Positions 60,221-64,000 of a stretch of DNA of 64,000 nt are shown in pieces. The position numbers were made by a program, and so were the translations under genes. The notes under the pieces are model-generated. The model was not told the origin of the DNA. It made no database searches and saw only the letters and a list, made by a program, of their open reading frames with translations. The stretch's first letter is position 1, and every line of letters starts with the position of its first letter. This DNA comes from Brockia lithotrophica (lineage in GTDB: Bacteria > Bacillota > Bacilli > Thermicanales > DSM-22653): positions 317,934-381,933 of the forward strand of contig NZ_RBIJ01000001.1 in the NCBI RefSeq assembly GCF_003633725.1. The letters are read 5' to 3'.

Positions 60221-61189
60221 TTGGAGTACCGCCGCATGGGAAAGAGCGGTCTAAAGTTAAGCGCGCTGGGTCTCGGCAGCTGGTTTACCTACGGGAGCAA
60301 GACGGATCGCGAGACGGCGATTCGCACGATTCGGCGGGCGTACGAGCTCGGCGTAAACCACTTCGATACGGCGGACGTGTACGCTCGGGGCGAGGCGGAG
60401 AGCATCGTAGGCGACGCACTCCGCGCGTTTCCCCGGGAGACGTACGTACTCGCGACCAAAGTGTATTGGCCCATGGGGGATACGGTCACGGAGCGGGGGC
60501 TTTCGCGTAAGCACATAGTTGAGGCGATCGACGCAAGCCTTCGCCGCCTCGGCCTCGAGTACGTGGACATCTACTACGCCCACCGTTTCGACCCTGATAC
60601 CGACCTCGAGGAGACGCTCCGTGCCTTCGACGATCTCGTGCGCGCGGGAAAGGTGCTCTACATCGGGGTGAGCATGTGGAGCGTAGAGCAGATGCGAGCC
60701 GCACGCGAGCTCGCCGAAAAGCTCCTGCTCCACCCGATCGCAGTAGACCAACCCGAATACAACCTTTTGAACCGCGAGATCGAAGGCGACGTACTGCCCT
60801 ACGCACGCGCACACGGCCTAGGTGTGGTCGTCTACTCGCCTCTGGCCCAAGGCGTCCTTACGGGGAAGTACCGTCCGGGGCAAGCGCCGCCCTCGTCTTC
60901 CCGTGCCGCCGATCCCCGAATGCGGGGCGTCATGGAGCGCTACCTCGACGACGACACCCTCCGCCGAGTGGAGCGCTTTGCAGCGCTCGCGCGCGACGCG
61001 GGGGTAACCCCTTCGCAGCTTGCCCTGGCCTGGGTCCTTCGCCGGCCGGAGGTAACGAGCGCCCTTGTCGGGGCGAGCCGTCCGGAGCAGCTCGAGGAAA
61101 ACCTCGGGGCGCTCGATGTCCGGCTCTCGGATGACGTCTGGTCGGCTGTAGAAGACATTTTCGCCGACAGAGGGGAGGGGAGCGCCTAG
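60221..61189 (+). CDS. Aldo-keto reductase
   Basis: A 322-residue NADPH-dependent reductase of the Kv-beta/AKR11-like branch. It begins LEYRRMGKSGLKLSALGLGS. The catalytic tetrad is Asp49, Tyr54, Lys80 and His121 (HFDTADVY, LATKVYW, YYAHRFD). The cofactor end is ALVGASRPEQLEENL. TTG at 60221 gives the typical N terminus; the open frame upstream crosses the metQ terminator. Its stop overlaps the stop of the convergent permease gene. Confidence 0.92.
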   Translation: MEYRRMGKSGLKLSALGLGSWFTYGSKTDRETAIRTIRRAYELGVNHFDTADVYARGEAESIVGDALRAFPRETYVLATKVYWPMGDTVTERGLSRKHIVEAIDASLRRLGLEYVDIYYAHRFDPDTDLEETLRAFDDLVRAGKVLYIGVSMWSVEQMRAARELAEKLLLHPIAVDQPEYNLLNREIEGDVLPYARAHGLGVVVYSPLAQGVLTGKYRPGQAPPSSSRAADPRMRGVMERYLDDDTLRRVERFAALARDAGVTPSQLALAWVLRRPEVTSALVGASRPEQLEENLGALDVRLSDDVWSAVEDIFADRGEGSA

Positions 61190-62574
61190 CCCGCACGGGC
61201 GTGGCGAAAGCCGTACGCGGCGTAGACGACGAGGCCGATGAGGAGCCATACCCCGAAACGCACGAACGTCACCCATGGAAGGCTCGCGATGAGCGTCGCC
61301 GTTCCCGCAAGGCCGACGAGGCCGACGAGCCAAACGGCCGGGACGCGGAAGGGGCGCACGGCATCGGGGCGCGTCACGCGGAGGACGAGGACGCTGAGCG
61401 TCGTGAGGAAGAAGGCGGAAAGCCCGCCGATGTTTGCGAGTTCTGCGAGGGTGTGTACGGGGAAAAACGTGGCGAGCAAGGCCGCCGTCCCGAAGACGAA
61501 GCTTTCGGCGACGTACGGGGTTCGCGTCGTCGGATGCACGCGGCCCAGAAGTTCCGGCAAGAGCCCGTCACGGCCCATGGCAAAGAGGATGCGGCTTCCG
61601 TTCGTCCCGTTGGCGAGCATCGTGGCGAGGAGGCCGAAAAGGATCGCCAGGGCGATGAGCCCTTCTCCCACAGGGAGCCCCATTTCCCGGAAGGCAAAGG
61701 CTACGGGGTTGGGGACGTCCAGGTGCGTAAAGGGAACGACGCCGGTGAGCACGGCGGCGACTCCGACGTACAAGGCGACGATGGTCAGGATGGCCGAAAG
61801 GAGGACGCGGGGGATCGTGCGTTCGGGATTTTTGACCTCCTCGAGCACCGCCGTCACGCCGTCAAAGCCCGTGTAGGCGAAGAAGGTCAGGGCCGCCCCG
61901 CGAAGCACGCCTTCCCAGCCGAACGGGAGGAAGGGGTGCCAGTTTTCCGGGCGAACGTGGGCGATCCCCACGCCGAGGAAGGTGAGGATGGCGAGGAGCT
62001 TGAGCCACGTGAGTCCTTCGCTCACCTGACCGACGAGGCGGATCCCCCGAAGCGAGATCGCGGCGACGAAAGAAACGCCCAGGGCCGCGAGGAGGTTGGC
62101 TACGCCGCCCTCGAAGGGGTTGTGCGTGAGCGCCTCACCCAAGGGGAAGCCCATGGCGTGAAACAGGGAGTTCACGTAGCCGCTCCAGCCCACCGCCACG
62201 GTGGCGACGATCACCGTGAACTCGAAGATGAGGTCCCAGCCGACGATCCAGGCGAAGATCTCCCCAAGGCTCACGTACGTGTACGTGTAGGCGCTTCCGG
62301 CCACGGGCACCAGGGAGGCGAATTCGACGTACATGAGGGCGACGGCGAGCGTGACGATGCCCCCGATGAGAAAGGAGAACGGTACAGCCGGCCCCGCATC
62401 GTGGGCGGCCACCGTCCCGGGAAGCACGAAGATCCCCGCCCCGATCACGGCCCCGATCGTGTAGAAAAAGAGGGGTACGGGTCCGAGTTCGCGCCGAAGG
62501 CGGTGTCCTTCTTCCTCTGCAAGGGATTTTGCCCATTCGATCGACTTGCGGCGGAAAACCGTGGGGTGCGACAT
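61186..62574 (-). CDS. APC-family amino acid permease
   Basis: A 462-residue transporter with twelve helices. The APC signature IGAVIGAGIFVLPGTVAA in helix 1, PVAGSAYTYTYVSLGE in helix 3 and FFAYTGFDGVTAVLEEVKNPERTIPR in helix 6 fit the cationic amino-acid transporter (CAT/YfnA) branch. The ATG at 62574 has GGAG upstream; the longer frame begins inside the TerC gene. The TerC-family gene ends 25 bases upstream on the same strand, so the two may be co-transcribed. Confidence 0.9.
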   Translation of the reverse strand: MSHPTVFRRKSIEWAKSLAEEEGHRLRRELGPVPLFFYTIGAVIGAGIFVLPGTVAAHDAGPAVPFSFLIGGIVTLAVALMYVEFASLVPVAGSAYTYTYVSLGEIFAWIVGWDLIFEFTVIVATVAVGWSGYVNSLFHAMGFPLGEALTHNPFEGGVANLLAALGVSFVAAISLRGIRLVGQVSEGLTWLKLLAILTFLGVGIAHVRPENWHPFLPFGWEGVLRGAALTFFAYTGFDGVTAVLEEVKNPERTIPRVLLSAILTIVALYVGVAAVLTGVVPFTHLDVPNPVAFAFREMGLPVGEGLIALAILFGLLATMLANGTNGSRILFAMGRDGLLPELLGRVHPTTRTPYVAESFVFGTAALLATFFPVHTLAELANIGGLSAFFLTTLSVLVLRVTRPDAVRPFRVPAVWLVGLVGLAGTATLIASLPWVTFVRFGVWLLIGLVVYAAYGFRHARAG

Positions 62575-62599
62575 GTGCTCCGTCTCCTTTCCCGCAACG

Positions 62600-63247
62600 T
62601 CAGGGTGTCCTGCCGCGTCGGCGCAGGGAAGAAAGCGCAACCAAAAGCAAATATACCCCGAAACCGAGGAGGGTTCCTACCGGCGGCGTGCAGAAGGAAG
62701 GAATTTCCGCAGGCGCAAAGGCGGCCATTCCGTGGCGGAGGAGTTTGGCGCCGGCAAGCCAGAGGAAGAAGGCGGCAAGTCGCGAAATCCACGGAGACGC
62801 GGCGAATTCCCGCGGGAAGAGGCGAACGAGGAAGAGGGTGAGGCCGAGGCTCGTCGCTGTGACGGCAAAAAAGGTCCACCCCTCTACGGCAAAGGCTTGG
62901 GCGACGAGGATCTGGTCGATCCCGAGTACGAAGTCTAGGGCGACGAGGGTGACGAGCGCCTTGAGGATCCGCCGGACGAAGGAGAGTTCCGAACGTTCCT
63001 CCCGGGCGAAGAGCAGGTTCCCCGCGAGAATCCAGGCGAGGAGCCCTGCGGCGAGGGGCACGTACGGAAGCGTGAGGGCAAACGAAAACGCCCACCCGTA
63101 GGCGGTCCTTAGTAGGGAAAATCCGAGGACCGCCACAAGGAGGGCGGGGAGGCGTAGGGGAAAGTAGCGGCGGAAAAAGGCGAGAAGGACGAGGGCGTTG
63201 TCGACCTCGGTGAGCACGCTCAAGAAAAAGAACGCGGCTTCCTTCAC
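62600..63247 (-). CDS. TerC-family integral membrane protein
   Basis: A 215-residue protein with about seven helices. Conserved acidic membrane residues occur in TEVDNALVLLAFF (13-25) and DFVLGIDQILVAQAF, the paired motifs of TerC/YjbE proteins linked to metal (Mn2+ in Bacillus) export. GTG at 63247 follows a G-rich stretch. It is probably an operon with the permease downstream. Confidence 0.82.
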   Translation of the reverse strand: MKEAAFFFLSVLTEVDNALVLLAFFRRYFPLRLPALLVAVLGFSLLRTAYGWAFSFALTLPYVPLAAGLLAWILAGNLLFAREERSELSFVRRILKALVTLVALDFVLGIDQILVAQAFAVEGWTFFAVTATSLGLTLFLVRLFPREFAASPWISRLAAFFLWLAGAKLLRHGMAAFAPAEIPSFCTPPVGTLLGFGVYLLLVALSSLRRRGRTP

Positions 63248-63341
63248 CGCAGTCCCCCCGCACGCACGACGCTCGCATGGTCTCGGCTCGTCTCAGGTAT
63301 ATGCGCGGGCGTGCGGGGAGAATCCGCCCGAGCTCGCCGAC

Positions 63342-64000
63342 TCAGCGGGGCGGCTTCGGGCGCTCGTACGGCTTTTCGTAAGGAAGGGGGATGTATTGGA
63401 CAGAAGGTCGGCGTCCTGCGGGCTGGGGGTAGAGCTCCATGAGGCGGTAGATCTCCGGTGGGAGGTCCGTGTGGATGTCAAACCCTAGGGACCGTAGCTC
63501 TTCGACGCCGATCGGATAGTCGTGCGTCCACCGCCCTTCGCTCAAGAGTCGGGCGAGGACCTCGGCCTTTTCCTCCGGCATCTTGCGCCGCAGGAGTTCG
63601 TACAAGCTCGTCCGGACCTGACGCAGGGCCTTTTGCGCTACGTCCGCGAGGATGAGCGTGCGGTCGTCGATGCTTTCCAGAGGCTTGGCTTCGATTACCT
63701 TGAGGATGCTCGCCGCGGGGTATTCTCCGAGTTGCGGGTCGACCGGCCCGAGGACTGCGTTTTCGTCCATCACGATCTCGTCGGCAGCGAGGGCGATGAG
63801 CGTGCCGCCGGACATCGCGTAGTGTGGGACGAAGACGGTGACCTTGGCGGGGTGCTTCGCAAGGGCGTAGGCGATCTGTTCGGCGGCGAGGACGAGGCCG
63901 CCCGGGGTGTGGAGGATGAGGTCGATGGGCATGTCGGGCGGGGTAAGGCGTATCGCCCGAAGCACCTGTTCGGAGTCTTCGATGTCGATGTAGCGGGTAA
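63342..64000 (-). CDS. SDH-family Clp-type serine protease (5' end beyond window)
   Basis: The frame enters from the right edge and ends at 63342, giving about 218 residues. YIDIEDSEQVLRAIRLTPPDMPIDLILHTPGG and PHYAMSGGTLIALAADEIVMDENAVLGPVDPQL show the ClpP/crotonase-like fold. Ser in YAMSGGTL is the probable nucleophile and Asp/His or Lys partners lie downstream. This is the SDH_sah (DUF114) group, membrane-anchored at the N terminus, which is missing here. A GTG at 63965 is internal, not the true start. Confidence 0.8.
   Translation of the reverse strand, partial: TRYIDIEDSEQVLRAIRLTPPDMPIDLILHTPGGLVLAAEQIAYALAKHPAKVTVFVPHYAMSGGTLIALAADEIVMDENAVLGPVDPQLGEYPAASILKVIEAKPLESIDDRTLILADVAQKALRQVRTSLYELLRRKMPEEKAEVLARLLSEGRWTHDYPIGVEELRSLGFDIHTDLPPEIYRLMELYPQPAGRRPSVQYIPLPYEKPYERPKPPR

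Overview
The window comes from a high-G+C, endospore-forming Firmicute. The evidence is a block in the classical Bacillus order (spoIIM, fur, xerD, deoB, nucleoside phosphorylase, dacF, spoIIAA, spoIIAB, sigF, spoVAF), plus spmA/spmB, a dacB-like carboxypeptidase, spoVK and resD/resE-like genes. The G+C-rich, charged proteins and a large CRISPR investment suggest a thermophile, but species and lifestyle are inference. Many starts are GTG or TTG, so several were placed by ribosome binding site rather than by the longest frame. Layout: 1-1.2 kb holds the start of an O-antigen-ligase-like gene and a short SRP RNA, both on the minus strand. 1.2-12.3 kb is the sporulation/nucleoside block with fur, ald and xerD. 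12.5-15.9 kb is accessory: a Cys-rich membrane protein, a hairpin-rich gap, and a compact cassette of a HELGH-motif membrane protein, an ABC ATPase and a permease-like protein. 15.9-23.6 kb holds a MarC-family protein, a methyltransferase, lysA, a class-I glutamine amidotransferase, scpA/scpB, dacB, spmA and spmB. 23.6-38.4 kb is an island of visibly lower G+C: two decayed ISLre2 transposase copies bracket a 56-repeat CRISPR array, followed by decayed ArsR and GGDEF-EAL genes, a type I-B cas operon (cas8-cas7-cas5-cas3-cas4-cas1-cas2-cas6) and a fragment of a DUF3644-like gene. 38.6-50.4 kb returns to core-type genes: rluB, resDE, an LppM-like lipoprotein, ppa, a DUF92 protein, a polysaccharide deacetylase, an AI-2E-family transporter, spoVK and a YnbB-like PLP enzyme. 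50.5-51.2 kb is a second, unrelated CRISPR array of I-E type with 12 repeats and no cas genes in the window; its orientation is minus, toward the spoVK side. 51.5-64 kb holds lexA, an Mg2+-type P-type ATPase behind a long leader containing a terminator-like hairpin, an unrecognised 518-residue protein, a SAM-I riboswitch controlling metN-metI-metQ, an aldo-keto reductase, an APC amino-acid permease, a TerC-family protein and a truncated SDH-type serine protease. How the parts work together: spoIIAA/spoIIAB/sigF form the anti-anti-sigma, anti-sigma and sigma module of the forespore; dacF, dacB, spmA/spmB, spoVAF and spoVK serve cortex, core dehydration and germination. The I-B operon is self-sufficient for adaptation (cas4/1/2), crRNA processing (cas6), surveillance (cas8/7/5) and target destruction (cas3). 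The I-E array needs machinery encoded elsewhere. The least explained parts are the HELGH-ABC cassette, the leader of the Mg2+ ATPase, the outward promoter beside the I-E array, and the scars inside the large CRISPR array.
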